From Paractinoplanes ferrugineus (GTDB taxonomy: Bacteria; Actinomycetota; Actinomycetes; Mycobacteriales; Micromonosporaceae): a stretch of DNA of 64,000 nucleotides. This document shows, piece by piece, positions 54,741-64,000 of the stretch (the stretch's first letter is position 1; the number at the start of each line of letters is the position of its first letter). The DNA is taken from positions 1 through 64,000 of the forward strand of contig NZ_BOMM01000001.1 of NCBI RefSeq assembly GCF_016862195.1, given 5' to 3'. Under the pieces are notes generated by a model. That model saw only the letters and a program-made list of their open reading frames with translations, had not been told where the DNA came from and ran no database searches. A program made the position numbers and the translations under genes.

Positions 54741-55535
54741 ATGGGGGGTGAAGCTGCCGACGGTCTGCCGAACTGGGTGACGCTGTTGCGTGCCCCGAAC
54801 CCGGGACCGATGACGCTCGACGGCACCAACACCTGGGTGCTGCGCGCGCCCGGGGAGGCCCTGGGGGTGGTGGTCGATCCCGGTCCGCTGGACGAGTCGC
54901 ACCTGTCCCGGATAGTCGAGCACGGCCCGTTTCGCTCGATCCTGATTACGCACGGTCACCACGATCACGTCGAGGGCGCGGCCCGGTTGGCGCAGCTGCT
55001 GGGGGGCACGCCGGTGCTGGCGGCCGCCGCCGAGCACGGCGCGCCGTTGCGCGACCATCGCGAGGACGGGCTCGACCTCCGTGTTCTCGGGACACCCGGG
55101 CATACGGCCGATTCGGTGTGTTTTCTCGTCGAACACGGGAATGCGTCGGCGATGCTCACCGGCGACACGATTCTCGGTCGCGGCTCCACTGTCGTGGCCG
55201 CGCCGGACGGCGATCTCGGGTCGTACCTCACCAGCCTCGAGACGCTCACCGCGTACCGAAATGTCGTGATGTTGCCCGGCCACGGCCCGGCGCAGGACGA
55301 CGTGGCCGCCCTCGCCCGGGGTTATCTGGCGCATCGACGCGAGCGATTGGCGCAGGTGGAGGCGGCCGTGGCGGGCGGTGCCGAGACCCCCGAGCAGGTC
55401 GTCGACCTCGTCTACCCGGACATCGATCCGGCGGTCCGGTTCGCGGCCGTCTTCTCGGCCAAGGCCCAGCTGGATTATCTCCGTCACAGAAATCGGGAAT
55501 CAGGAACAAGGGCGAACGGGTTGGATCGGCTGTGA
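54741..55535 (+). CDS. MBL-fold metallo-hydrolase
   Basis: 264 residues. The metal motif HGHHDH lies in ILITHGHHDHVEGAARL; further ligands in LGTPGHTADSV, MLTGDTILGRGST and LPGHGP. N-terminal NPGPMTLDGTNTWVL is typical of LACTB2-like hydrolases. Some relatives are endoribonucleases. Its stop overlaps the cyclase start (GTGA), so the two are coupled. Confidence 0.92.
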   Translation: MGGEAADGLPNWVTLLRAPNPGPMTLDGTNTWVLRAPGEALGVVVDPGPLDESHLSRIVEHGPFRSILITHGHHDHVEGAARLAQLLGGTPVLAAAAEHGAPLRDHREDGLDLRVLGTPGHTADSVCFLVEHGNASAMLTGDTILGRGSTVVAAPDGDLGSYLTSLETLTAYRNVVMLPGHGPAQDDVAALARGYLAHRRERLAQVEAAVAGGAETPEQVVDLVYPDIDPAVRFAAVFSAKAQLDYLRHRNRESGTRANGLDRL

Positions 55536-58500
55536 CCTGCCAGGTGTGTGGAACCGTCGCCGTGCCCGGTGCGCGCTTCTGCCACAACTGCGGCGCCGCC
55601 CTGCCGGCCGCGGCTTCCCTGCCCGCCACCGAGCGGCGCATCGTGACCGTGCTCTTCGGCGACCTGTCCGATTTCACCTCGTGGTCGGAAGATCTCGACC
55701 CGGAACGGGTCGGCGCGGTGACCGACCGGGTGCTGGCCGCGCTCGCCGGCGCGGTGAAGACGTTCGGCGGGCACGTGGACAAGCTGACCGGCGACGGGAT
55801 CATGGCGGTCTTCGGTGCCCCGGTGGCCCACGAGGACGACGCCGAGCGGGCGGTGCGAGCGGCGTTGAGCATGCAACGCGCGGTGCGCCGGGTGCTTGAC
55901 GACGAGCGGGGCGGCGGCGCCCCGCTCGGTCTGCGGGTCGGTCTCAACACCGGCGAGGTGGTGGCCGGCATCCAGGCCGGCATCGAATACACGGTCATCG
56001 GCGACACGGTCAACACGGCCGCGAGGTTCGCCGACGCGGCCGCGGTCGGCGCGGTCTACGCGGGCTCGCGCACCAGCGGCGGCACCCGGCACGTCGCCTC
56101 CTGGCGGCAGCTGCGCCCGCTTCGGCTCAAGGGCAAACGCGAGCTGGTGCCGGCGTTCGAGCTGCTCGGCCTGCACGACGCGCCCGGCACCCGCTCCGGT
56201 CTCGGCGACGAGGCGCCGTTCGTGGGCCGGGAGACCGAGCTGGGCCGGGTCGCCGGCCGGCTCGCCGAGGCGATCGACTCGGGCACGCCCCGGGTCATGG
56301 TGATGACCGCCGAGGCCGGCATCGGCAAATCCCGCTTCGCGGGCGAGGTCAAGCGCCTCGCTACCGGCTATGACGTGGGCAGCGGCGGCCGGTACGCGGC
56401 ACACACCGGCGCCCGGGTGCTGCGGGTCCGCTGTCGCGCGTTCGGTGAGCGGCGCCGGTTCGCGCCCCTGGCCGACCTGGTCCGCAAGTCGGTCGGCCTG
56501 CCCAAGGACGTGGTCTCCACGGTCGGCCGGGTGGTGGTCGAGGAGCGGCTGCGCAAGCTGGCCAACCGGCTCGGGCCGGTGCCGCTGGACATCGACCGGC
56601 TGCTGGCCCTGCTCGGCTACGGCGAGGCACCGGCCAACCCGGTCGGGCCGGCCGCGCACACCGACTGGCAGCCCGCGGCCAAGAGCCTCGACGCCGACGC
56701 CATCTCCGGCGCGGTGGCCGAGCTGCTGACCGCGCTGGCCGGCGAGGCGCCGCTCGTGGTCATCGTCGACGACCTGCACGACGCGACCGCGTCGACGGTG
56801 GACGCGCTCGGCCGTACCCTGTCGATGATCGAGGGCCCGGTCGTGGTGATGCTGCTGGGCCGCCCCGAACTGGTGCGTACGGCCGGGGCGCTGACCCGGC
56901 TCGCCGACGCCGAGGTGCACACCCTGCCCCCGCTGCGCGGCGCCGACGCGTCCCGGCTGCTCACCTCCTATCTCAACGGCGGCAAGTTGCCCCAGGCGGA
57001 CACCGACCGGCTGCTCGCCACCGCCCAGGGCAATCCGTTCTACCTGGCCGAGATGGTCACGCTGCTGATGGAGCGGGGCGCGCTGATCCCGGCGATCGGG
57101 GCCAACGCGGCCGGCAAGTGGCAGCTCGCCGCCGGTTCGCTCGGCAGCCAGCTGCTTTCCCGCGACCTCGCGGCGGTGCTGGCGGCCCGCATCGACGCGC
57201 TGCCCGCCGAACCACGCGCGGTCCTGCGCGACGCGGCCGTGGTCGGCGACACCGTGCCGACCGGGGTGATCGAGGCGTTGCGGGAGCGGCGAGCGGCCAG
57301 TGACGCGCGGCCGGGCGCGGTGGCGGCGGTCGAGTTGGAGCGCTCCATCGACGAGCTGCTGCAGCGGCGCATGCTGCACCGGGCGCGCGGCGGCTACGCC
57401 TTCACCACGCCGCTGATGCGCGAGGCCGCCTACGCCGGCATCGGCAAGGCCGACCTCGCCGACCGGCACGCCTACCTCGCGAACTGGGCGGCGGTCGAGA
57501 CGATCAACCGGCTCGGCTACGACGGCGCGAGCCGGCTCAGCCTCAGCGAGAACGAGCGGGACGCCTTCGTGGCCTCGCACGCCGAGTGCGCGGTCGAGCT
57601 CGCCGACCAGGTGCGGTTGCGGCCCGACGCGACGGCCCGCGACGTGGCTCCGCTCGGCGTCGCGGCGCTCGGCCGGCTGGCCCGGCGGGCGCTGGCCAAC
57701 ATCGAGCCGGGTGCCTCGATCGAATACGCGGAACGCGCCTCCGCCCTCGCCAAGGAACCGCTGCCGCTGCCCGACCAGCTTGTGCACGCCCGCGCGCTGT
57801 TGCGCCTGGGCCGCGCCGAGGAAGCCCTCGCGCACGGCGAGAAGATCGCCGAGCACTCGGTCGAGGAGCCGGTCTGCAAGGCCGAGGCGCTGCTGGTGGT
57901 GGGCCGGGCGCACGAGGCGCTGGGCGACACCGGCCTCGCCGTCGGCGCCTGGCAGGAAGCGCTCGACGTGGCCACCGAGGCCGAACTGCTGCCGGAGCGG
58001 GCCAACGCGATGCGCCGGCTCGGCATGGCCGACTTCCTGGCCGGCCGGCTCGGGCAGGCCAGCAGCCGGTTCGCGGCGGCCTATCAGGTGACGCTCGCGG
58101 CCGGTGACCGGCACGGGCAGGCCTGGGCGCTGCAGAACCTGGCCTGGGTGACCACCACCCGCGGGGACTTCGCCGGCACCGATGCGGTCCTCGGCCGGGC
58201 GGCGCGACTGTTCGCCGAGCTCGGCGACCCGGTCGGCCGGGCTTGGCTGCGTGGCACCACGGCGTTCGCCCGGCTGCTGGCCGGGCGCCTGCAGGAGTCA
58301 CGCCGGCTGGCGCGGGTCTTCCTGCCGTTCGGCGACCGGGTCGGCGAGGCCTGGGCGGTCGGCACGCTGCGCGCGGTGGACGCGTACGCGTCGAGCGAGC
58401 TCGGTGAGCTGGGTGCGGCCGATGGCGAGGCCCGCCGCGCCTTCCGTGACTTCAACGCGGTCGGTGACGACTGGGGCCGCGGTCTCGCGCTCGTGGTGCG

Positions 58501-59170
58501 CGGTTCCATCGCTCGTGGGCTGGGCGAGTTCGACCACGCCTTCGACCTGCTCACCGATGCCGTCGGCTACGCCGATCGCACCGGTCATCCGTTGCTGCTG
58601 GGGATGGCCGGCACGCTGCGCGGCTTCGTCTCGCTGCACCGTGGTGACCTGGCGCTGGCCGAGGAGGACGCCCGCCGGGTGATCGCCGCGGTCGAGCCGC
58701 ACAACCCGCTGGCCCCGGCTCAGGCCGGGCCCCGGGTGCTGCTGGCCGAGGCGCGCACCCGCTCGGGCGACGCGGCGACCGCGATCGGACTGCTCGCGCC
58801 GATCGCCAGCGACACTTCGCCGTCGCTGCTCTTCTCGCGGCGGCATGCGCTGACCGCGTACGCGTCGGCGCTGCTCGCCGACGGCCGCGTGACCGAGGCG
58901 ACGACCTGGATCGAACGCGCCCGCGCGGTTCCGGCCGAGGACGTGCGCAGCGGCGTGCTGTCCGCGATGGTGCACGCTCGGGTGCTCGCCGCCGCCGACC
59001 GGTGCGAAGAAGCCGGCCAGGCCGCCGACGAGGCGGTGCTGATGGCCTACTCCACCGAACAGGCGAGCGAACGGGTGGCGGCCGAGGAATTGCGGGCGAC
59101 CCTGGCGTCGGCCCAGGTCGAGTCGGCCCCGCCGGAAACTGTCGCGTACGCGTCCGACGTGCCTGGATGA
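55532..59170 (+). CDS. class III nucleotidyl cyclase fused to AAA ATPase and TPR-like region
   Basis: 1212 residues from a GTG at 55532. A zinc ribbon (CQVCGTVAVPGARFCHNCG) leads into a class III cyclase domain: metal Asp in VLFGDLSDFTSW (near residue 42), second Asp in VDKLTGDGIMAVFGAP (near 87), and YTVIGDTVNTAARF with the transition-state Asn/Arg pair. From about residue 230 an AAA ATPase begins (FVGRETELGRVAGRLAE; Walker A AEAGIGKSRFAG near 259; Walker B VVIVDDLHDAT). The last 500 residues are TPR-like helices. The metal residues look intact, so it should make cAMP or cGMP. Soluble. A Crp-family gene lies 4 kb downstream. Confidence 0.9.
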   Translation: MTCQVCGTVAVPGARFCHNCGAALPAAASLPATERRIVTVLFGDLSDFTSWSEDLDPERVGAVTDRVLAALAGAVKTFGGHVDKLTGDGIMAVFGAPVAHEDDAERAVRAALSMQRAVRRVLDDERGGGAPLGLRVGLNTGEVVAGIQAGIEYTVIGDTVNTAARFADAAAVGAVYAGSRTSGGTRHVASWRQLRPLRLKGKRELVPAFELLGLHDAPGTRSGLGDEAPFVGRETELGRVAGRLAEAIDSGTPRVMVMTAEAGIGKSRFAGEVKRLATGYDVGSGGRYAAHTGARVLRVRCRAFGERRRFAPLADLVRKSVGLPKDVVSTVGRVVVEERLRKLANRLGPVPLDIDRLLALLGYGEAPANPVGPAAHTDWQPAAKSLDADAISGAVAELLTALAGEAPLVVIVDDLHDATASTVDALGRTLSMIEGPVVVMLLGRPELVRTAGALTRLADAEVHTLPPLRGADASRLLTSYLNGGKLPQADTDRLLATAQGNPFYLAEMVTLLMERGALIPAIGANAAGKWQLAAGSLGSQLLSRDLAAVLAARIDALPAEPRAVLRDAAVVGDTVPTGVIEALRERRAASDARPGAVAAVELERSIDELLQRRMLHRARGGYAFTTPLMREAAYAGIGKADLADRHAYLANWAAVETINRLGYDGASRLSLSENERDAFVASHAECAVELADQVRLRPDATARDVAPLGVAALGRLARRALANIEPGASIEYAERASALAKEPLPLPDQLVHARALLRLGRAEEALAHGEKIAEHSVEEPVCKAEALLVVGRAHEALGDTGLAVGAWQEALDVATEAELLPERANAMRRLGMADFLAGRLGQASSRFAAAYQVTLAAGDRHGQAWALQNLAWVTTTRGDFAGTDAVLGRAARLFAELGDPVGRAWLRGTTAFARLLAGRLQESRRLARVFLPFGDRVGEAWAVGTLRAVDAYASSELGELGAADGEARRAFRDFNAVGDDWGRGLALVVRGSIARGLGEFDHAFDLLTDAVGYADRTGHPLLLGMAGTLRGFVSLHRGDLALAEEDARRVIAAVEPHNPLAPAQAGPRVLLAEARTRSGDAATAIGLLAPIASDTSPSLLFSRRHALTAYASALLADGRVTEATTWIERARAVPAEDVRSGVLSAMVHARVLAAADRCEEAGQAADEAVLMAYSTEQASERVAAEELRATLASAQVESAPPETVAYASDVPG

Positions 59171-59191
59171 TGAGCGCGTAAGTTCTGTGGC

Positions 59192-60148
59192 ATGACGGAG
59201 ACCCCGCCAGGACGACTGCCGACCCCCTACGTGCCGGGGATGTCGGGTTTGTCAGTCATGGCGCGGGGTGGACACGCAACTGTCTATCGCGCCACCCAGG
59301 ATTCGGTCGGCCGTGAGGTCGCCATCAAGATGGAGAACCGCCGCCTGGAGAGCAACCGTGACCAGGCGCGGTTCCTGCGGGAGGCGCGGGCGGCCGGCAA
59401 GATGTCGTCGCACCCGCACGTGGTCGACCTGTTCGACGTGGGTGTCACCGTCGACCAGCACCCCTACCTGATCATGGAGCTCTGCGACGGGTCATACCTG
59501 GATCGCATGCGCGTCTCGCCGCTCGGCGCGGCCGAGGCCCGTGATCTCGGCATGAAGATCGCCGACGCGCTGGTGCACTCGCACGCCAACGGGGTGCTGC
59601 ACCGCGACGTCAAGCCGGCCAACATCCTCTACTCGCACTTCAATTCGGCCGTGCTCGCCGACTTCGGCCTGGCCGTACTGGGCGAGATGCGCGACTCGTC
59701 GGTAAACCTCGAGGTGCTGACCCCGGCCTACGCTCCGCCCGAGTCGTTCCGGCACGACAGCCCGTCACCGGCGGTCGACGTCTACGCGCTCTCCGCCACC
59801 CTCTACGCGGTGATGCGGGGCCACCCGCCGCGCTGGGACACCGACCGCAGCCCCAGCCTGATCACCCTGCTGGACCTCTTCCACCGGCACATTCCCGATC
59901 TGCCGGGGGTGCCGCCGGAGCTGATCCAGGTCCTGCGCTACGGCATGGACAACGACCCGGCGTCCCGCCCGACCGCCGAGCAGCTCTACGAACTGCTCGC
60001 CAAGGTCGACCTGGACGGCTCGAGCCGGCCCTGGACGCCACCGCCACCCCGCTATGGACACGGTGACGACACGCCGACGGTGCGTCACCAGTTGAAACAG
60101 CCGAAGAAGCGGTGGTTCCACGGCCTACTCGGGATCCAGAACCGCTAG
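59192..60148 (+). CDS. soluble serine/threonine protein kinase
   Basis: 318 residues. VAIK lysine at 46, HRDVKPAN at about 137, DFG at 157 and the APE region read as YAPPESF. The Gly-rich loop is [11 protein letters not shown]. No membrane helix or sensor domain is present, unlike most PknB-type kinases; the C-terminal 45 residues are basic and unstructured ([14 protein letters not shown]). It starts 21 bases after the cyclase gene, so it is probably co-transcribed. The 3' end overlaps the convergent carboxylase gene by 24 bases. Confidence 0.93.
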   Translation: MTETPPGRLPTPYVPGMSGLSVMARGGHATVYRATQDSVGREVAIKMENRRLESNRDQARFLREARAAGKMSSHPHVVDLFDVGVTVDQHPYLIMELCDGSYLDRMRVSPLGAAEARDLGMKIADALVHSHANGVLHRDVKPANILYSHFNSAVLADFGLAVLGEMRDSSVNLEVLTPAYAPPESFRHDSPSPAVDVYALSATLYAVMRGHPPRWDTDRSPSLITLLDLFHRHIPDLPGVPPELIQVLRYGMDNDPASRPTAEQLYELLAKVDLDGSSRPWTPPPPRYGHGDDTPTVRHQLKQPKKRWFHGLLGIQNR

Positions 60149-62131
60149 CAACTCGCCGGTGTTCACCTCGGCCCCCGGGTGCACCGGCAGCGAGGCCACC
60201 ACCCCGGCGCTCGGCGCGTGCACCGGGTGCTCCAGCTTCATCGCCTCCAGCGTCAGCAGCAGCTCGCCCGCGCGCACCCGCTGACCGGGCACGACAAGCA
60301 CGCGGCGGACCGCGCCGGGCAGCGGGGCGATCAGCGAGCCCTCGGCCGCCTCCGGGGCCGGCAGCGGGAAGCGGGACAGCTCACGCAACGCCACCGAGCC
60401 CTCCGGGCTGTCCACGTAGGACACTTCGCCGACCCGGTGCACGTTGAAGGTCAACCGGATGCCGTTGACGTCGAGCACCACCCGCTCGTCACTGGCTACC
60501 ACCACCACGGTTCGCGGGTGATCGTCGAGCACCGGGGCCTGACCGAGGCCGGCCAGGTCGAGCTCCTCCGGGTCCACGGCGCGCACCCACCAGCCGGACA
60601 GCTCACCGAAACGGTTCATCCGGTAACCGACCTCGACCGGGCCGGCCGGACCGTCGTAGACCGCGGTCTGCGAGCCGGACGGGACGTTGCGCCAGCCCGA
60701 CGGGAGCGAGGCGAGCACGGCGGCGGTCGCGCGCCGTCCGGCCGCACCGGCGAGTGCGGCGGCAAGGCAGGAGATGCGTACGGCGTCGACCGCCGACAGC
60801 AGCGGCGCGAACACCTCGGGCCGCCGGTCGAGGAAGTTGGTGTCCAGGTCGCCGCTGCGGAACGAGTGGTGGCGCAGCACCCGGACCAGCAGATCCCGGT
60901 TGGTGGCCACGCCGTGCAGCTGGGTGCGGGTCAGCGCCGAGGCCAGCATCCGGGCCGCCTCCTGCCGGGTCGGCGCCCACGCGATCAGCTTGGCCAGGGT
61001 CGGGTCGGGGTGCACGCCGACCATCGAGCCGTCCTCCACCCCGGCGTCCAGGCGCAGGCCCGGCTGGGGGAGCGGGCGGAACTCGGCGGCCACGTCGGGG
61101 ACGGCGAAACGGTGCAGCGTGCCGGAGGCGGGCAGCCAGGCGTACGCCGGGTCCTCGGCGCAGACGCGTACCTCGATGGCATGCCCGCGGATCGGTGGCG
61201 GCCCCGGCATCGGCAGGACGCCGCCCTCGGCCACCAGCAGTTGCAGGCGCACCAGGTCGTAGCCGGAGACGCACTCGGTGACCGCGTGCTCGGCCTGCAG
61301 GGTGGGGGTGAGTTCGAGGAACCAGAAGTCGCCCTCGGCGTCGAGCAGGAACTCGACCGCACCGGCACCGACGTAGCCGATCGTGCGGACCGCCACGATC
61401 GCCGCCCGGCACAGCTCCTCGCGCAGTCCCGGGTCGACCGCCGGGGACGGGGTCTCCTCGATGATCTGCTGGTAGCGGCGCTGCACCGAGCACTCCCGCT
61501 CGCCGAACGGCACGATCGAACCGTGCCCGTCGGACAGGATCGGGATCTCGATGTGCCGGACGTCCTCGACGTACGGCTCGCAGTAGACGTCCCCGCCGAC
61601 CTCACGCCGGGTCGAGGCGACCGCCTCGGCGAGCGTGGTCGCGTCCCGCACCACCCGCATGCCGGCCCCGCCGCTGCCGGCGTCCGGCTTGATCAGCACC
61701 GGGAAGTCGGGCACCTTCGCCGGATCGGTGTACGTCGGCAGCACCGGTACCCGGGCCTCGGCGACCAGCGCCTTGGTGGCGCTCTTGCTGCGCAGCGTGC
61801 CGAGGGTCTCGGCGGGCGCGCCGACCCAGATCATCCCGGCCTCGGCGACGGCGGCCGCGAAGTCGGGATCCTCGGCCAGCCGGCCGTTTCCCGGGTGGAT
61901 CGCGTTGGCGCCGGTTCGCTGCGCGGCCTTGATGATCAGGTCGCCGCGGAGGTATGCGGCGGCCGGGACGCCACCGTCCAGCCGGACCGCGTAGTCCGCC
62001 TCGCCGACGTGCGGCGCGTCGGAATCGGCGTCGGAGTAGACGGCGACCGTTTCGATGCCGACCAGGCGGCAGGTGGCGAACACCCGGCGGGCGATCTCCC
62101 CACGGTCTGCCACCAACAGGCGTCGGATCAC
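60125..62131 (-). CDS. acyl-CoA carboxylase alpha-like chain (biotin carboxylase-BCCP), divergent
   Basis: 668 residues. The overall plan is biotin carboxylase N domain (RRLLVADRGEIARRVFATCR), ATP-grasp (ECSVQRRYQQIIEETPSP), C domain, linker, and a biotinyl domain with LTLEAMKLEH (Lys632 biotinylated). But several conserved blocks differ from active enzymes: IHPGNGRLAEDPDFA instead of HPGYGFLSEN, DAGSGGAGMRVV in the Gly loop, and ELTPTLQAEH (Glu273) where the active-site sequence is EMNTRLQVEH, losing the Asn and Arg. Start overlaps the beta gene stop. Either a carboxylase with altered chemistry or an inactive paralogue. Confidence 0.85.
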   Translation of the reverse strand: MIRRLLVADRGEIARRVFATCRLVGIETVAVYSDADSDAPHVGEADYAVRLDGGVPAAAYLRGDLIIKAAQRTGANAIHPGNGRLAEDPDFAAAVAEAGMIWVGAPAETLGTLRSKSATKALVAEARVPVLPTYTDPAKVPDFPVLIKPDAGSGGAGMRVVRDATTLAEAVASTRREVGGDVYCEPYVEDVRHIEIPILSDGHGSIVPFGERECSVQRRYQQIIEETPSPAVDPGLREELCRAAIVAVRTIGYVGAGAVEFLLDAEGDFWFLELTPTLQAEHAVTECVSGYDLVRLQLLVAEGGVLPMPGPPPIRGHAIEVRVCAEDPAYAWLPASGTLHRFAVPDVAAEFRPLPQPGLRLDAGVEDGSMVGVHPDPTLAKLIAWAPTRQEAARMLASALTRTQLHGVATNRDLLVRVLRHHSFRSGDLDTNFLDRRPEVFAPLLSAVDAVRISCLAAALAGAAGRRATAAVLASLPSGWRNVPSGSQTAVYDGPAGPVEVGYRMNRFGELSGWWVRAVDPEELDLAGLGQAPVLDDHPRTVVVVASDERVVLDVNGIRLTFNVHRVGEVSYVDSPEGSVALRELSRFPLPAPEAAEGSLIAPLPGAVRRVLVVPGQRVRAGELLLTLEAMKLEHPVHAPSAGVVASLPVHPGAEVNTGELLAVLDPE

Positions 62132-63393
62132 TGGTCAACCTTTCCGGATCGGAACACCCCGACGTGCCCGGCGCCCTCGACGACCGCGCTGTGCACAGCG
62201 GAGAGGCAGAGACCGAGGACGGTACGGGTGTCGCGGGGGTCGATGACACCGTCGTCGTCACGACCGACCGGCGCGTCGGCCGGCCAGCTGAACACGAAGC
62301 GGGGGTCGCCGGTGCGGCCGGTGTCGAGGGCGAGGTGCGGCACGGTGGAGTGGGCCAGCGCCTCGGTCTCGGCCGGGCCGAACTGGGCGGTCAGGAACAC
62401 CAGGGCGGTGTCGGTGGCATTGGCGAGCTGAATGAAGTGGATGGCTTTCTGCGACTCGGCCGGGGAATGCGGGGCGCCGGTGCCGGCAAGCACCCCCACC
62501 GGATAGCCGTGCAGCTCGCCCCAGCCCGTGAGCAGTGCACTGCCCTGGGCCGGCTTGAACTCGTCGAAGTCGCTGCCGTCCAGGATCCGGGCGAGGATCT
62601 CGCGGGGGTCCTGGTCCTTGAGGCCGACGATCGACAGCAGATCCTCGGGGTCGTACTTGGGTGTCGCGGGCAGGAACGTACGCGGCTGCGGACCACGCTT
62701 ACGCCAGTTGAGCCGCCGGACACACTGGCGGGCGAGGCGCAGGCCGTCCCGCTCGTCCTCGGCCAGCTGATCGGCCGGGCCGGTGCGGCCGGCGGTCATC
62801 CGCACCGTGATCGTGTAGTCGGACAGCTCGGGCAGGAGTGCGGCCTCACCGCTGATCGGCCCGAAGACCACGCAGAACGACGGCACCCGGTCGGCGGCGA
62901 GCCGGCCGAGGTCGCGGGCCAGGCCGCCACCGGGCTGCGGGCCGCCCTCGACCGGTTCGGCGGCCGATTCGACCAGATTTATCAGGGGCAGCCGGTTGGT
63001 CGCGGCGATCCGGGCGGCCCGGCGGATCTTCTCGATCGGGTACGGGTCGACCGGGTTCCGCGGCAGCGTCGGGTCGGTCGCGATGATCATGCATTCGACG
63101 CCCTCGACCACGCCGATGCCGGTGACCACGCCCGCGCCGACCGCGAACTCGGTGCCCCAGGCCGCTGCCGGGGACAGCTCGAGAAACGGGCTGTCCTGGT
63201 CGAGCAACATCTCGACGCGTTCCCGAGGCAACAACTTGCCGCGGGCATGATGCCTGGTCACAGCCTTCTCGCCGCCGCCGGCCCGAGCCTCGTCGAGCGC
63301 CGCTTCCAGCTTGCCGAGCCGTTCCAGGGCGACGCCGCGGCTCTCCAGGTAGGCAGGGGTGCGCGGGTCGATCGCCGTGTCGAGCACGGTCAC
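62128..63393 (-). CDS. acyl-CoA carboxylase beta-like chain, shortened
   Basis: 421 residues from a GTG at 63393, about 90-110 shorter than methylcrotonyl/propionyl-type beta chains. N-terminal part is conventional (ARGKLLPRERVEMLLDQDSP; GIGVVEGVECMIIATDPTLP). The last third departs from active enzymes: FLTAQFGPAETEALAHS stands where the Gly-rich GNSYGAGNYAMCGR-type acyl-CoA segment is expected, and RFVFSWPADAPVGRDDDGVI jumps directly to the final VIDPRDTRTVLGLCLSAVHS block, as if about 90 residues were deleted. Translationally coupled to the alpha chain. Possibly a pseudoenzyme or specialised complex. Confidence 0.82.
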   Translation of the reverse strand: MTVLDTAIDPRTPAYLESRGVALERLGKLEAALDEARAGGGEKAVTRHHARGKLLPRERVEMLLDQDSPFLELSPAAAWGTEFAVGAGVVTGIGVVEGVECMIIATDPTLPRNPVDPYPIEKIRRAARIAATNRLPLINLVESAAEPVEGGPQPGGGLARDLGRLAADRVPSFCVVFGPISGEAALLPELSDYTITVRMTAGRTGPADQLAEDERDGLRLARQCVRRLNWRKRGPQPRTFLPATPKYDPEDLLSIVGLKDQDPREILARILDGSDFDEFKPAQGSALLTGWGELHGYPVGVLAGTGAPHSPAESQKAIHFIQLANATDTALVFLTAQFGPAETEALAHSTVPHLALDTGRTGDPRFVFSWPADAPVGRDDDGVIDPRDTRTVLGLCLSAVHSAVVEGAGHVGVFRSGKVDQ

Positions 63394-63540
63394 GACGGGA
63401 CCCCGTAGCGCCTTACGCCCCCTGTGTTCAAAGCCGCGCCCTCTCCGTGTTCGCCGGTGCCTCTCGACCACCTCCGTAACGAGCGGCCGAGCAGGTGCGA
63501 CACGGATCTGAATGCGGCGGCTTCATCGCCTTTTCGGGCG

Positions 63541-63578
63541 TAAAAGGGCCGTTTGCGGTACCGCGCCCGCAAACGGCC
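63541..63578 (-). terminator. Rho-independent terminator of crp
   Basis: 12 bp stem GGCCGTTTGCGG and its complement with an eight-base loop, followed on the minus strand by CTTTTA. Confidence 0.8.
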
Positions 63579-63587
63579 TCTGGAGGA

Positions 63588-64000
63588 TCAGACTCGAGCG
63601 CGTCGCGCGAGGCGCTCCGGGTCCAGGATGATCACGCTCTTGCCGTCCAGGCGGAGCCAGGCGCGTGAGGCGAAGTCGGCGAGCGCCTTGTTGACCGTCT
63701 CGCGGGAAGCGCCGACCAGCTGGGCCAGCTCCTCCTGGGTGAGGTCGTGAGTGACGCGCAACACACCGCCGTCGCGGGTGCCGAAGCGGCCGGCCATCTG
63801 GAGCAGGTTCTTGGCGACGCGGCCGGGCACGTCGGTGAAGATCAGGTCGGCCAGGGCGTCGTTGGTGCGACGCAGCCGGCGAGCGAGAACCCGCAGCAGC
63901 TGCTCGGCGATCTCCGGGCGGTTGTTCAGCCACGGGCGCAGCGACGTCTTCTTGAGCCGAGCGAGCCGAGCGTCGGTCACTGCGGTCGCGGTGGCCGTGC
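63588..64000 (-). CDS. crp: Crp/Fnr-family transcriptional regulator, partial (C-terminal part)
   Basis: The frame is open to the right edge and ends at 63588. The dimer helix ([20 protein letters not shown]) is followed by a winged helix-turn-helix ([20 protein letters not shown], then [12 protein letters not shown]). The sequence is the actinobacterial Crp type, and a Crp gene near RidA and an MBL hydrolase matches the Streptomyces locus. The cAMP-binding domain lies outside the window, so the gene symbol rests on C-terminal similarity and synteny. Confidence 0.85.
   Translation of the reverse strand, partial: TATATAVTDARLARLKKTSLRPWLNNRPEIAEQLLRVLARRLRRTNDALADLIFTDVPGRVAKNLLQMAGRFGTRDGGVLRVTHDLTQEELAQLVGASRETVNKALADFASRAWLRLDGKSVIILDPERLARRARV

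Overview
The window is chromosomal DNA of a high-GC actinomycete, most likely from the Micromonosporaceae (Actinoplanes-like). Codons are strongly GC-biased at the third position, GTG starts and 1-4 nt start/stop overlaps are frequent, and several gene orders are typical of actinobacteria: dnaX-ybaB-recR beside the SRP RNA, leuA near lysC-asd, and ponA/WhiB-type regulator/two ArsA-like ATPases/RidA/MBL hydrolase/Crp. Genus-level placement is inference.

Layout. (1) 1-6500: a lower-GC accessory region at the 3' side of a tRNA-Ser. It holds a YaaC-like gene cut by the window edge, a HEPN-like gene, a decayed IS5-type element that splits a small ORF, and a KAP-family P-loop NTPase; it reads as a defence or mobile neighbourhood. 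(2) 6537-11750: tRNA-Ser(GGA), SRP RNA, dnaX with a very long Ala/Pro-rich tau region, ybaB and recR. (3) 12149-18280: a complete five-gene oligopeptide/dipeptide ABC importer. (4) 18387-25491: a secreted DUF1524-type nuclease lipoprotein, leuA with a leader-peptide attenuator, a lipoprotein, lysC (with an internal beta-subunit start), asd and pyrE. (5) 25584-32589: a FIST sensor with a GGDEF-EAL c-di-GMP enzyme, small membrane proteins, a zinc-ribbon protein with acidic repeats, a YqeY-type protein and a metallophosphoesterase.

(6) 32663-39160: a 6.4 kb genomic island in tRNA-Pro(CGG), bounded by a 45 bp direct repeat that duplicates the tRNA 3' half. It carries an integrase remnant, a type VII (ESX)-type cassette (membrane protein, frameshifted double YbaB-like gene, EspC-like protein, WXG-type membrane protein, 44-residue ORF), a probable toxin-antitoxin-SecB chaperone (TAC) operon, a 143 bp imperfect palindrome and a HEPN/Abi-like gene. 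A second integrase remnant lies just beyond the right repeat, so at least two elements seem to have inserted in tandem.

(7) 40465-47867: a secreted ALF-repeat protein, a 1464-residue ALF/coiled-coil/Hint polymorphic toxin and its probable immunity protein. (8) 47930-54652: bifunctional penicillin-binding protein, WblA/WhiB4-like regulator, two ArsA-like ATPases, a membrane protein, DUF4177 protein and RidA. (9) 54741-64000: MBL hydrolase, a class III nucleotidyl cyclase fused to an AAA-ATPase and TPR-like region, a soluble Ser/Thr kinase, an unusual acyl-CoA carboxylase-like pair whose two chains both lack conserved catalytic features, and the C-terminal part of a Crp-family regulator running off the right edge.

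The most interesting cargo is the TAC operon on the tRNA-Pro island, followed by the polymorphic toxin locus, the degenerate carboxylase pair and the defence-like genes beside tRNA-Ser.
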